Positions 49,289 through 57,999 of a stretch of DNA of 64,000 nt are shown in pieces. Every line of letters begins with the position of its first letter. The stretch's first letter is position 1. Source of the stretch: Eshraghiella sp045129695 (lineage in GTDB: Bacteria; Bacillota; Clostridia; Lachnospirales; Lachnospiraceae); NCBI GenBank assembly GCA_045129695.1, contig JBGVJZ010000005.1, forward strand, positions 10,888 to 74,887, in the 5' to 3' direction. The notes under the pieces are model-generated. The model saw nothing but the letters and a program-made list of their open reading frames with translations, did no database searches and was not told where the DNA came from. The position numbers were made by a program, and so were the translations under genes.

Positions 49289-50304
49289 AGAAATTATTAT
49301 CAGTAGCAGTACCTTGTTATAATTCACAGGATTACATGCGGAAATGTATTGATTCGCTTTTAGAGGGCGGGCAGGAAATGGAAATTATCATTGTCGATGA
49401 TGGTTCCTCCGACGATACGGCTGGTATTGCTGACTCATATGCAGGCAGATATCCTGATATATGCAAGGTAATACATCAGGAGAATGGCGGACACGGAGAG
49501 GCGGTTAATACGGGCCTTGCAAATGCAACAGGTCATTTTTTCAAAGTTGTGGACAGCGACGACAAAGTAAGCAAGGAAGCACTTATGAAGTTGTTGGAGA
49601 TTATGCGCAGAACAGTTGAGAACAAAAAAAGACTGGATATGCTTATTTCCAATTATGTATACGACAAGCAGGGCGAGAAGCGTAAAAAAGTTATTAAATA
49701 TACCTCTGTGCTGCCTACAGATACTTATTTTACATGGGACGATACCGGAAGGTTTTTACAGTCACAGAATATACTCATGCATTCGGTAATCTATCGTACG
49801 GCGTTGCTTAAGGAATGTGGATTAAAATTGCCGGCACATACTTTTTATGTGGACAGTATTTTTGTATTCCAGCCATTACCGTATGTTAAGGTGATGTATT
49901 ATGCGGATGTTAATTTCTATTGGTATTTTATTGGACGTGAGGATCAGTCCGTCCATGAAAATATTATGATTAAAAGATATGATCAGCAGATTTTGGTAAA
50001 TCGTCTTTTAATTGATATTTATGGCGAGGATGTTCTTAAAAATAAGAAATGTGAGAGATATATGCGTAATTATCTTCAGATGATTACAGCTGTATCCACA
50101 GTTCTTGCCCATATATCAGGTGATGAGGACAAGCTTCGCAAGAAGGACGAACTGTGGGAATATCTAAAGGAAAAGGATGAATGTCTCTACCGCAGAGTCA
50201 GGCGGGCTGCAATAAGCGTTGGAACTAATCTCCCGGGTAAAGGCGGCAGGAAAATTGCCATTACAGGTTACAGGGTATGTAAGAAAATTTTTAAATTTAA
50301 CTAA
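49285..50304 (+). CDS. Glycosyltransferase family 2
   Basis: 339-residue GT-A fold enzyme. Nucleotide-sugar motifs are SVAVPCYNSQDYMRKCI, VDDGSSDDT and the metal-binding VDSDD (DxD). The C-terminal third is basic and mostly helical, without clear membrane segments, so it should be cytoplasmic or membrane-peripheral. Sugar and acceptor are unknown; cell-surface glycans are typical. It overlaps the CPBP gene by four bases and ends at a strong terminator. Confidence 0.88.
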   Translation: MKKLLSVAVPCYNSQDYMRKCIDSLLEGGQEMEIIIVDDGSSDDTAGIADSYAGRYPDICKVIHQENGGHGEAVNTGLANATGHFFKVVDSDDKVSKEALMKLLEIMRRTVENKKRLDMLISNYVYDKQGEKRKKVIKYTSVLPTDTYFTWDDTGRFLQSQNILMHSVIYRTALLKECGLKLPAHTFYVDSIFVFQPLPYVKVMYYADVNFYWYFIGREDQSVHENIMIKRYDQQILVNRLLIDIYGEDVLKNKKCERYMRNYLQMITAVSTVLAHISGDEDKLRKKDELWEYLKEKDECLYRRVRRAAISVGTNLPGKGGRKIAITGYRVCKKIFKFN

Positions 50305-50312
50305 AATTATAT

Positions 50313-50360
50313 AGGAGCTTTTGCATTATAGATTATCTATTGTGCAAAAGCTCCTTAGTA
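50313..50360. terminator. Terminator after glycosyltransferase
   Basis: 13-bp perfect stem (50313-50325 with 50343-50355) whose loop carries a further small hairpin, followed by TAGTATTTT. Confidence 0.8.
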
Positions 50361-50463
50361 TTTTCTGTAAAAAATTATTCTATCTGCAAATTTCGACATA
50401 CAAAAAATCTGATTATCCAATAATTAATAAATATAATAAAAACTTATTTTAAAAATAAATTAT

Positions 50464-51111
50464 TTAATTATTGAAATTATACAGCCATTTGGTCTTGTAA
50501 ATCAGTGGATACATGACACCGGCGATTACAAATGCAAGAATTACATCATATACTGAATGCTGTTTGAGGAACATTGTTGATAATACAATCAATACTCCGA
50601 TTACTGAAACAATAATTTTCATAGGATTGTGGAATTTTCCAAATGTCCTGGATTCAAATACGGCTATAATAACAATTAATGTGTTAAGTACATGCAGACT
50701 TGGTAAAACATTAGTTGATGTATCGCTTGAATACAACATCTTAACAAGGTCGGTGCAGAAGTTATCTCTCGGGAATACATCCGGTCTTGGGTCATTAAGT
50801 CCGTTAGGATATGCGGCAAAGCATATGACGGCAATGGTTATTCCGAAAATAAGGAAAAATCCCATTCGAATACATTCTCCCTGTGATTTGAAGAAGAACC
50901 ATACTGCAGCAAGTCCGACAAACAGGAACCAGAAATAATATGGAATAATAAAATATTCACAAAACGGAACCATATCATCAAAAGCACAGTGAATAACATT
51001 ATAATCATATGAATCATTTATTGTTTTCTCTAAATAACTAAAACATGGCATATAGAATAAACCATATAAAATTAACAGGGCGTGTCCCCATTTTCTCAAA
51101 AAAGCTTTCAT
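50464..51111 (-). CDS. PAP2 family phosphatase (Aur1-like)
   Basis: 215-residue membrane protein with about six helices. The phosphatase motifs are NDPRP, PSLHV and KQHSVYDVI (catalytic His and Asp), in the arrangement of the PAP2_3/Aur1 subgroup. The likely reaction is removal of phosphate from, or transfer of, a lipid phosphate head group at the outer membrane face; undecaprenyl pyrophosphate or phosphatidic acid are possible substrates. It stands alone on the minus strand. A T/A-rich stretch of about 100 bases without visible signals separates it from the previous gene. Confidence 0.85.
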   Translation of the reverse strand: MKAFLRKWGHALLILYGLFYMPCFSYLEKTINDSYDYNVIHCAFDDMVPFCEYFIIPYYFWFLFVGLAAVWFFFKSQGECIRMGFFLIFGITIAVICFAAYPNGLNDPRPDVFPRDNFCTDLVKMLYSSDTSTNVLPSLHVLNTLIVIIAVFESRTFGKFHNPMKIIVSVIGVLIVLSTMFLKQHSVYDVILAFVIAGVMYPLIYKTKWLYNFNN

Positions 51112-51139
51112 AATATAATCCTTTCACACATTTTAAGCG

Positions 51140-51169
51140 ATTATAACACAGACCGTTATTTTTTTACAA
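51140..51169 (-). promoter_or_regulatory. Promoter of PAP2 gene
   Basis: Minus strand TTGTAA (51164-51169), 18-base spacer, TATAAT (51140-51145), about 28 bases from the start codon. Confidence 0.6.
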
Positions 51170-51193
51170 GTGGTGCCTATATTTTTTTGATTG

Positions 51194-51222
51194 TTTACAA
51201 AAAAACGACAGTGAGTTAAAAT
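51194..51222 (+). promoter_or_regulatory. Promoter of ABC-like operon
   Basis: TTTACA (51194-51199), 17-base spacer, TAAAAT (51217-51222). Confidence 0.6.
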
Positions 51223-51260
51223 TGTTTTTAAGGTTACATAAGATGCAAGGAGATACAATT

Positions 51261-51956
51261 TTGAGATTAATAGTAAGAAATTTAACTAAAAGTATATCCA
51301 ATGAAATGATTCTTAATAAGGCTTCATATACCTTTGAGACAGGGAAAATTTACGGCGTCTGTGCAAAGGATGCCTCCCGACTGGCAGTTCTGCTTCGCTG
51401 CATTAGTGGTGAAGAAGGCTTTGACAGAGGATATATACGTATCAGAGAAGGATTATCGGAGTGTAAGCCTGGTTATAATGATGTGTGTCTTGTGTATGAG
51501 GATTCACCCTTTATTGAGATGATGACCGGAAGGGAATTTGTTGAATATTATATGGATATTCATAATTGCCATGACAGAAGTGTTGAGGAGTGTCTGGATT
51601 TAATCGGACTGACGCAGAATGACAGAGGAAGACTTATACAGGAATATCCAAAACCCGTTTTGAGAAGACTCCAGATACTCTGTATGTATATAGCGGCCCC
51701 TGCCGTCATCCTTATTGAAGATCCTTTTGAAGTTACAAAGGACAGTGCATTTGCCGATTTTGAAAAGCTTGTTACCGGACTTAAAAATAATCACATTATA
51801 ATTATTTCTTCATCCGATTTTGATAAAATAAAACATATAAGTGATGAAGTTCTGATGCTTAATGATGGTGTACTGTGTGGCATTGATATGAGAAAATATG
51901 AGAATATTAATGGGATAGATGTACTCATGGTTGATTTGGAGGATAACAATGATTAA
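51261..51956 (+). CDS. Degenerate ABC transporter ATPase-like protein
   Basis: 231 residues with the overall outline of an ABC ATPase (LIVRNLTKSISNEMILNKAS at the start, LMLNDGVLCGID near the end) but without its chemistry. The Walker A position reads GVCAKDASRLAVL (32-44) with no GKS/T. The signature position reads YPKPVLRRLQIL (129-140). Walker B is ILIEDPFE (150-157), and the H-loop His is replaced in ISSSDFD. The start is taken as TTG 51261, with AAGGAGA 8 bases away; ATG 51243 is an alternative. It overlaps the membrane protein gene by 8 bases. Confidence 0.75.
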   Translation: MRLIVRNLTKSISNEMILNKASYTFETGKIYGVCAKDASRLAVLLRCISGEEGFDRGYIRIREGLSECKPGYNDVCLVYEDSPFIEMMTGREFVEYYMDIHNCHDRSVEECLDLIGLTQNDRGRLIQEYPKPVLRRLQILCMYIAAPAVILIEDPFEVTKDSAFADFEKLVTGLKNNHIIIISSSDFDKIKHISDEVLMLNDGVLCGIDMRKYENINGIDVLMVDLEDNND

Positions 51957-53559
51957 ATCGCTTCGAAAGATGTATAAAGCATCCTTTATATCAGGCGCCA
52001 ATACACTGATTAGTGTTTTGGGTAAATTGCCTATGACCGGTAAGCGTGTCAATGAGGAAACTTATAATAAGTCCAAAACAGGCTTTGGCGTGGCAAATAT
52101 TATATTTAAATATTTATTTGAGTTTGTTAAAAAAATACTTTTCGTGCTTGTATTCATGTTTGTACCACATATGCTTTTTGCAAAATGGATGCCTGCAGGC
52201 ACAATGGGCTTTGAACTTGAGAACTGCTATGTATATTTTGGAATTGTATTATGCGGTTTCTGCGGTTCAATCGTGAAGTCAGAGGTGTTTAATAATGATG
52301 AGCATTCTTTTGGAATGCTGAAAATTATACATGTTAATCCAAAGGCTTATTTCAGGATGAGGCTGCTTTCGCGTGTACTTATGGAATTCCCTTCATTCTG
52401 GCTGGCTTTTTCTGTTTGCGGGATGAATTTTTTCAAGGCCTTTTATCTGACATTGGTAATAATGCTTGGAAGATTTGCAGGGGAGACTCTTAATATACTT
52501 ATATTCCGTGTTACACATAAATCCTTTTCAGATATAAGGGGAACCAGTGTATTTATTATGCTTGCCTCCCTTATTCTGGCTTATTTTATTCCATACATAA
52601 GAGGGTGTGTTCCGGCGGCGTATAATCTTGTGTTCAGTACGTTATGGCTTCCGGTTATTCTTGTTGCGGGAAGCCTGTTTATATACTATGTATGGAACTA
52701 TCGGAGTTATGCCGTAATTGCAGTAAGAGTGTATACGGAGAAATACTTTGAAGCCGGAGATAAGGAAACTTTTACTGTTAAAGAAAGTGTTAAAGAGGCT
52801 GCCGGGAAAGCAGAGTATAATGTGGATATAATTCCTTCAGACGTTGAGGTTTCGGAATATGCAGGCAAAATGTTTTTTACCCAAAATATGAAACTGATTA
52901 AGAACGGAATTATTACGCGCATTCTTATAATTCTTGGAGTGCTCCTTGTAGCTGTCTGTGCTGCAGCAATGGACAGGAAGGATATTATCTATAAAGTAAT
53001 TTCTTATTCGATGCCTGTGATGGTGTTTATAATGTTTGCAATGTCCAGAGGACATATTATGTGCAGGGAGCTTTTTTATGAATGCGATTACAAGCTGATG
53101 AAGGCAGGGTGTTTTACTGATAGAGAATTTGTGTTCCAAAGCTTTATAAACAGACTTAAATATTTAATGCTTATTGATTTGATTCCGGCAGCTTTTCTTT
53201 CGTTGGTATATTTAATTGCAGGTTTTCTTGCAGGAAGAACGGGAAGCGCAGTGACAATTGCATCTGTATGTATTGGAATTATTGTTTTAAGCCTGATTTT
53301 TTCGGTATATAATATTTTTATGTATTATCTTTGCATGCCATTCTCTGAGAATGAGGAGCATGTTGATACTAATATAGGCTCCATTATGTACAGGGTTATT
53401 AATCTGGGAATGTATGTTGGCTGTTATTTCTGTGTTTTTATTAATACAACAGCTTTGTATTTTACATTGGCGGCAGCATTGGTATTTTCAGTATTTCTGG
53501 CTGTGGCTTCCACAATCATCGCATTTAACGGTCACAGGACCTTTCGTTTGAAGGGTTAA
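51949..53559 (+). CDS. Large membrane protein, probable partner of the ABC-like protein
   Basis: 536 residues with about twelve hydrophobic helices in two halves, joined by a cytoplasmic region of about 80 residues (about 255-310, including KYFEAGDKETFTVKES). No conserved permease motif is recognised. The 8-base overlap (ATGATTAA) with the ATPase-like gene and GGAGGA upstream suggest stoichiometric production, as in exporters of the ABC-2 kind. The upstream open frame to 51919 lies inside the previous gene and is not used. Confidence 0.75.
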   Translation: MIKSLRKMYKASFISGANTLISVLGKLPMTGKRVNEETYNKSKTGFGVANIIFKYLFEFVKKILFVLVFMFVPHMLFAKWMPAGTMGFELENCYVYFGIVLCGFCGSIVKSEVFNNDEHSFGMLKIIHVNPKAYFRMRLLSRVLMEFPSFWLAFSVCGMNFFKAFYLTLVIMLGRFAGETLNILIFRVTHKSFSDIRGTSVFIMLASLILAYFIPYIRGCVPAAYNLVFSTLWLPVILVAGSLFIYYVWNYRSYAVIAVRVYTEKYFEAGDKETFTVKESVKEAAGKAEYNVDIIPSDVEVSEYAGKMFFTQNMKLIKNGIITRILIILGVLLVAVCAAAMDRKDIIYKVISYSMPVMVFIMFAMSRGHIMCRELFYECDYKLMKAGCFTDREFVFQSFINRLKYLMLIDLIPAAFLSLVYLIAGFLAGRTGSAVTIASVCIGIIVLSLIFSVYNIFMYYLCMPFSENEEHVDTNIGSIMYRVINLGMYVGCYFCVFINTTALYFTLAAALVFSVFLAVASTIIAFNGHRTFRLKG

Positions 53560-53583
53560 ATAATAATATCAGGAGGGATGTAT

Positions 53584-54717
53584 ATGAGAAAACGTATATT
53601 GAGCTGTTTTATTATAGGTTCAATGGCTTTGTGTGTCTGTGGCTGCAATGGACAGGTATCGGCGGGAAACAATCCTGATAATACTGATTTGTCTACAGAA
53701 GAGGAACAGACTGAACCAAGTATTTTTGATAATATTATTGCAGGTGAGCCGATTAATGAAATAAAATCTTTATTTGACTTCACGGGAGTGCTTGAGCAGA
53801 ATAATGATTATATACTGATTGCGGCCTGTCCTTATGATGATAATGAGCTTCTTGCAGTATATTCCGGGGAAGAAATGGCGTTAGTTAAGTCCTTTGATGT
53901 TTCAAGCGGAGTTGAGAAATTAAAACTTGAACTGCCGGATATTGTTATAAATGATGACGCAGTAATAAATGTGGTTAATGATGATTTTGCGTATATAATT
54001 AATTCTTCCGATAGCAATTTAATCTATCTTGATTTAAGCGACAAAAGCTATGAGATAATTGAATTTGATGAGATTCCGGACAGTATTGTTATAATGGGTG
54101 AGGGCGAGCAGTTCTTCTATACCTTACCTGATGATTGCAATGTGTATCTGTATACAAGGGATACGGGTAACAGAATATCTGTATTTGATGCTTATGGTTT
54201 AGTGGATAATATTGAGATTAAATATGTTGAAGAGGGCAGTAACACACTGATTGTTAAGGTTAATTCGGATAATTATTCAGGATATGCAAGTCTTAGTATT
54301 GAACTGCAGGAGCTTAGCCCTCTTGAAGAGATGACAGGTGAGCTGTTATACAGTGGTAATGAGTATGTATATACAGCGCCTGATAAAGATGCAACAATAG
54401 TTATCTACAATCCTATGACACCAAGACTTCTTAGGGAGTTTTATCTGGAAAATACGGAAGAACTCCGGAATATCAGATTGTTTTCCGATACCCCCTATGT
54501 CATAACAAAGGTTGAGACGGATAAAGAAACGGTAATACGTTTATATAATATAGATGAAGGAATTATGGAAAATATACTGACACTTGATGTTCTGCAAAAT
54601 ATTTCAGATATTAAATTCTACAGCAGCACCAATAATGTAATGCTTAAGGTTGATGATACATTGGGCAGCAGAATATTGATTTGGAATACGGAAATAATAG
54701 ATAAAATATTAGAATAA
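53584..54717 (+). CDS. Hypothetical lipoprotein, beta-propeller-like
   Basis: 377-residue lipoprotein with lipobox VCGC near residue 20, an acidic Thr-rich linker, and then a long domain of short repeated beta patterns (for example LIAACPYDDNELLAVYSGEEMALVK and the later YLDLSDKSYEIIEFDEI) that resemble WD40/PQQ-type blades. No enzyme motif. AGGAGGG abuts ATG 53578 but is 6 bases from ATG 53584, so the latter is chosen. Third gene of the ABC-like operon and possibly its extracytoplasmic component. Confidence 0.7.
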   Translation: MRKRILSCFIIGSMALCVCGCNGQVSAGNNPDNTDLSTEEEQTEPSIFDNIIAGEPINEIKSLFDFTGVLEQNNDYILIAACPYDDNELLAVYSGEEMALVKSFDVSSGVEKLKLELPDIVINDDAVINVVNDDFAYIINSSDSNLIYLDLSDKSYEIIEFDEIPDSIVIMGEGEQFFYTLPDDCNVYLYTRDTGNRISVFDAYGLVDNIEIKYVEEGSNTLIVKVNSDNYSGYASLSIELQELSPLEEMTGELLYSGNEYVYTAPDKDATIVIYNPMTPRLLREFYLENTEELRNIRLFSDTPYVITKVETDKETVIRLYNIDEGIMENILTLDVLQNISDIKFYSSTNNVMLKVDDTLGSRILIWNTEIIDKILE

Positions 54718-54735
54718 AAATTTTAAAAAAAGTAG

Positions 54736-54765
54736 TTGACAAATTGTGGGCTTTAATAATATAAT
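54736..54765 (+). promoter_or_regulatory. Promoter of tRNA-Val/tRNA-Met unit
   Basis: TTGACA (54736-54741), 18-base spacer, TATAAT (54760-54765): a consensus vegetative promoter. A leader hairpin (AAGCGGG ... CCCGCTT, about 54770-54795) precedes the first tRNA. Confidence 0.85.
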
Positions 54766-54802
54766 AGACAAGCGGGTTGCAAAAGAAGCCCGCTTGTGAC
54801 AT

Positions 54803-54875
54803 GGGATCTTAGCTCAGCTGGGAGAGCATCTGCCTTACAAGCAGAGGGTCACAGGTTCGAGCCCTGTAGGTCCCA
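54803..54875 (+). tRNA. tRNA-Val (anticodon TAC)
   Basis: Full cloverleaf: 7-bp acceptor GGGATCT/AGGTCCC with one G-U pair, D arm with AGCTCAGCTGGGAGAGC, anticodon loop CTTACAA, T arm with GGTTCGAGCC, discriminator A. CCA is not encoded. Confidence 0.96.
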
Positions 54876-54896
54876 TATCTTATTTAATTCATATAT

Positions 54897-54970
54897 GGCG
54901 GAGTAGCTCAGCTGGCTAGAGCACACGGTTCATACCCGTGGTGTCAGGGGTTCAAGTCCCTTCTCCGCTA
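54897..54970 (+). tRNA. tRNA-Met (anticodon CAT, elongator type)
   Basis: Full cloverleaf: acceptor GGCGGAG/CTCCGCT, anticodon loop TTCATAC, T arm with GGTTCAAGTCC, discriminator A. It lacks the three G-C pairs at the base of the anticodon stem that mark the initiator. CCA is not encoded. tRNA-Ile2 reading CAT after lysidine modification cannot be fully excluded. Confidence 0.9.
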
Positions 54971-54980
54971 CTGATTAGAA

Positions 54981-55011
54981 CCCCAACACTTTGTGTTGGG
55001 GATTTGTTTTT
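54981..55011 (+). terminator. Terminator after tRNA-Met
   Basis: 8-bp GC-rich stem (54981-54988 with 54994-55001), then ATTTGTTTTT. The ribosome binding site of ispF begins at the next base, so ispF expression probably depends on read-through. Confidence 0.85.
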
Positions 55012-55023
55012 AGGAGGTAGCAT

Positions 55024-55572
55024 ATGCGAATCGGAACCGGTTATGATGTTCATAAATTAGTTGAAGGCAGGGACTTGATCCTCGGCGGTGTAAATATCCC
55101 TTATGAAAAAGGTCTTCTCGGACATTCGGATGCAGATGTTCTTCTGCATGCAATTATGGATGCACTTCTGGGCGCAGCAGCACTTGGGGATATCGGTCAG
55201 CATTTTCCTGACAGCGATGAGAAGTACAAAGGTGCTTCAAGCATTAAGCTGTTGGAGCATGTTTCTGAAATACTTGAAGAGAAGCACTATATAATAGAAA
55301 ATATTGACAGCACAATTATTGCACAGAGACCGAAACTTGCAGCACACATCCCGACAATGCGTGAGAATATTGCAGCTACACTGGGGATAGATTTATCACA
55401 GGTAAGTGTTAAGGCAACAACTGAGGAAGGACTGGGATTTACGGGGGCAGGAGAAGGAATTGCCGTTCAGGCTGTTGCACTTCTTACAACAGTGGAGAAT
55501 TATGTGTATGCTGATGTTATGAATGAAGCAGGAGCCGGTTGTGCCGGATGCAGGGGCTGCAGCAAAAGATAA
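55024..55572 (+). CDS. ispF: 2-C-methyl-D-erythritol 2,4-cyclodiphosphate synthase, with Cys-rich tail
   Basis: Fifth enzyme of the MEP isoprenoid pathway. Zinc ligands are Asp8/His10 in GYDVHKL and His42; GHSDADVLLHAI and the TTEEGLGFTGAGEGIAVQAV segment are diagnostic. The core ends near residue 158, the usual length, but this protein runs on to 182 with a tail holding four cysteines (GAGCAGCRGCSKR at the end). AGGAGG precedes the ATG. No ispD is adjacent, unlike in many Firmicutes. Confidence 0.93.
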   Translation: MRIGTGYDVHKLVEGRDLILGGVNIPYEKGLLGHSDADVLLHAIMDALLGAAALGDIGQHFPDSDEKYKGASSIKLLEHVSEILEEKHYIIENIDSTIIAQRPKLAAHIPTMRENIAATLGIDLSQVSVKATTEEGLGFTGAGEGIAVQAVALLTTVENYVYADVMNEAGAGCAGCRGCSKR

Positions 55573-55582
55573 ATTTTTCTAG

Positions 55583-55611
55583 TTGACAAAAAAGAATTTA
55601 ATGCATATTCT
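55583..55611 (+). promoter_or_regulatory. Promoter of cysE-cysS operon
   Basis: TTGACA (55583-55588), 17-base spacer, TATTCT (55606-55611), just ahead of the T-box leader. Confidence 0.75.
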
Positions 55612-55619
55612 AAGATATA

Positions 55620-55870
55620 TAATTTATATTTAAAGACTGTGATGGAGAGAAGTACGAATTTAATCAGTCTCAGAGAGGGAATATCGTAGGCTGTGAATAT
55701 TCCTGATGTTGAACTTTCGGAAATGCACTCCTAAGTCGGGCAGAGGAACAATAGTATTCTGTCACGGGTTGCGCCGTTATACGTTTGTAAGATTTTTCTA
55801 AAAGAAAGATGAATCAGAGTGGAACCGCGGAAGATAGTCGCCTCTGTAAGGGGCATATCTTCTTTTTTTT
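55620..55870 (+). ncRNA. T-box leader (cysteine) of cysE-cysS
   Basis: Roughly 250-base leader with the T-box core GAGTGGAACCGCGG at 55817-55830 and the stem I signals AGAGAAGTA and AGAGAGGGAA. The likely specifier is TGC (Cys) in GGAAATGCACTCC (about 55717-55729). The terminator follows at 55830-55870. Uncharged tRNA-Cys should raise expression of cysteine synthesis and charging genes. Confidence 0.93.
55830..55870 (+). terminator. T-box-controlled terminator before cysE
   Basis: Stem GAAGATA (55830-55836) with TATCTTC (55856-55862), an inner GC-rich stem, and T8 after it. Confidence 0.88.
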
Positions 55871-55921
55871 ACGCTTAGGGCTGTGCGATATGACGCTCGT
55901 GATGCATTTAAGGAGGCGGAC

Positions 55922-56569
55922 ATGAAATTCAGACAATTCGTTAAAGAGCAAATCGAATTGATAAAAGACAGGGATCCTGCCATGAAGGAGGATAAAGAAG
56001 TTTTTCTATATCCGAGCTTTTGGGCATTATGGGAATACCAGAGAGCACATAAGTATTATTTAAAGGGTAAGTTTTATAAAGCAAGAAAAATTTCCCAGAA
56101 AGCGGCAAAGAAAACGGGCATAGAAATTCATCCGGGAGCAACAATCGGAAAAGGCTTATTCATTGACCACGGTCATGGTGTGGTAATTGGTGAGACAACA
56201 ATCATAGGCGATAATGTAACAATTTATCAGGGAGTTACATTAGGAGGAACCGGTAAGGAGCATGGAAAAAGACATCCTACGATTGAAGATAATGTTATGA
56301 TAAGTACCGGTGCCAAAATTCTTGGTTCTTTTACAATTGGTGAAGGTTCAAAAATAGGAGCAGGTTCAGTTGTTCTTAATGAGGTTCCGCCTAATTCAAC
56401 TGTTGTAGGTATTCCGGGACGAATTGTTAAATGTAATGACGTTCGTATGCCGAATGCTGATCTTGACCAGATTCATCTTCCTGATCCTGTATTGAATGAT
56501 ATCAATATACTTAAGGAAGAGAACGAACAGCTTAAGCAGATGATTATAAAACTTGCGGAACAGAAATAG
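55922..56569 (+). CDS. cysE: Serine O-acetyltransferase
   Basis: Acetylates serine to O-acetylserine, the first step of cysteine synthesis. The hexapeptide left-handed beta-helix is visible from IEIHPGATIGKGLFIDHGHG (catalytic His) to GSKIGAGSVV. The C-terminus extends into a 30-residue coiled-coil-like tail (ILKEENEQLKQMIIKLAEQ). AGGAGG precedes ATG 55922, which is chosen over the frame opening at 55883. The 215-residue length is that of the short Gram-positive form. Confidence 0.94.
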   Translation: MKFRQFVKEQIELIKDRDPAMKEDKEVFLYPSFWALWEYQRAHKYYLKGKFYKARKISQKAAKKTGIEIHPGATIGKGLFIDHGHGVVIGETTIIGDNVTIYQGVTLGGTGKEHGKRHPTIEDNVMISTGAKILGSFTIGEGSKIGAGSVVLNEVPPNSTVVGIPGRIVKCNDVRMPNADLDQIHLPDPVLNDINILKEENEQLKQMIIKLAEQK

Positions 56570-56580
56570 GAGAGATAAAA

Positions 56581-57999
56581 ATGGAAAACAAAGTAACTTT
56601 ATTTAATACGCTTACAAGAAAAGTTGAGAAATTTATTCCGAATGAGGACGGAAAGGTGGCAATGTATACCTGTGGACCTACAGTATATCATTTTGCCCAT
56701 ATTGGAAATTTGAGAAGCTATATTATGGAGGATGTTCTTGAGAAAACACTTCGTTATGTAGGTTATGATGTAAAACGTGTTATGAATATTACTGATGTTG
56801 GGCATCTTACAAGTGATGCAGACACAGGTGAGGACAAAATGCTTAAGGGTGCCAAAAGAGAGCATAAAACTGTTATGGAAATTGCAAAATTCTACACAGA
56901 CGCATTTTTCTCAGATTGTGAAAAGCTTAACATTAAAAGACCTGATGTTGTTGAGCCTGCTACCAACTGCATAGATGAATTTATCCACATGGTAAAAACA
57001 CTTCTTGAAAAGAATTATGCCTATGTGGCAGGGGGTAATGTATATTTCGATACCTCAAAATTAAAGGACTATTATGTTTTCTCCAGCCAGTCAGAGAGGG
57101 AATTAATGGTTGGTGTGCGTGATGATGTTAATGAGGATACTAATAAAAAGAACAAGGCAGACTTCGTTCTCTGGTTTACCAAATCCAAATTCGACAATCA
57201 GGAGCTTAAATGGGACAGTCCTTGGGGAGTCGGATATCCGGGATGGCATATTGAGTGCTCATGCATTAGTATGAAGCACCTCGGTGAATATATGGATATT
57301 CACTGCGGTGGTGTGGATAATATTTTCCCGCATCATACCAATGAGATTGCCCAAAGTGAATCCTACCTTGGACATAAATGGTGCAATTACTGGTTCCATA
57401 TTCACCATTTGAATGACAAATCAGGTAAAATGAGCAAGTCCAATGGAGAATTTTTGACAGTATCACTTCTTGAGGAAAAGGGGTATGACCCATTGGTATA
57501 CCGTCTTTTCTGCCTTCAGTCCCATTACAGAAAGCCATTGGAATTTTCATATGAAGTAATGGATAATATGGCGGCAGCATATAACAAGCTTATTAAGAAA
57601 ATCGGTGAGCTTAAGGAAGACGGTGCTGTGGATACAGAAGGCTTTGCAGCACACAGAGAGAAATTTGAAGCTGCCCTTGTAAACGATATTAATACTTCAT
57701 CAGCTATTACCGTAATTTATGATGTATTACGAAGCGAGTTAAATGATGCAACAAAGCTTGCACTCATAAAAAGCTTTGATGAAGTCCTTTCTCTCAATCT
57801 TACAAGAGCATTTGAAGAAGTGGAAGAAACTGTTGACGCAGAGCTTGAAAGCTATATCCTTGCAAAAATTGAGGAAAGAAAGTCTGCGAAAAAGGAAAAG
57901 AATTTTGCAAAAGCTGATGCAATCAGAGATGAGCTTTTGGCAAAGGGAATCCGGATTAAAGATACTCGTGAAGGTGTAGTTTGGGAGATCGTAAAATAA
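56581..57999 (+). CDS. cysS: Cysteinyl-tRNA synthetase
   Basis: Class I synthetase charging tRNA-Cys. The HIGH-type motif is HIGN in CGPTVYHFAHIGNLR, and the zinc ligands include the Cys of that CGPTVY and the CSCIS/HCGG segments. KMSKSNGEF is the second signature. The 472-residue length is normal. AGGAG precedes the ATG. It follows cysE by 11 bases in the Cys T-box operon and overlaps mrnC by one base (TAATG). Confidence 0.96.
   Translation: MENKVTLFNTLTRKVEKFIPNEDGKVAMYTCGPTVYHFAHIGNLRSYIMEDVLEKTLRYVGYDVKRVMNITDVGHLTSDADTGEDKMLKGAKREHKTVMEIAKFYTDAFFSDCEKLNIKRPDVVEPATNCIDEFIHMVKTLLEKNYAYVAGGNVYFDTSKLKDYYVFSSQSERELMVGVRDDVNEDTNKKNKADFVLWFTKSKFDNQELKWDSPWGVGYPGWHIECSCISMKHLGEYMDIHCGGVDNIFPHHTNEIAQSESYLGHKWCNYWFHIHHLNDKSGKMSKSNGEFLTVSLLEEKGYDPLVYRLFCLQSHYRKPLEFSYEVMDNMAAAYNKLIKKIGELKEDGAVDTEGFAAHREKFEAALVNDINTSSAITVIYDVLRSELNDATKLALIKSFDEVLSLNLTRAFEEVEETVDAELESYILAKIEERKSAKKEKNFAKADAIRDELLAKGIRIKDTREGVVWEIVK

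Noticed and set aside
52837..53139. 100-codon minus-strand frame inside the membrane protein gene
   Set aside because: Histidine-rich shadow of a plus-strand hydrophobic segment, without a start signal.
54897..54970. Initiator tRNA-fMet
   Set aside because: The anticodon stem lacks the three consecutive G-C pairs of initiators, and the acceptor begins with a G1-U72 pair rather than the C1xA72 mismatch.
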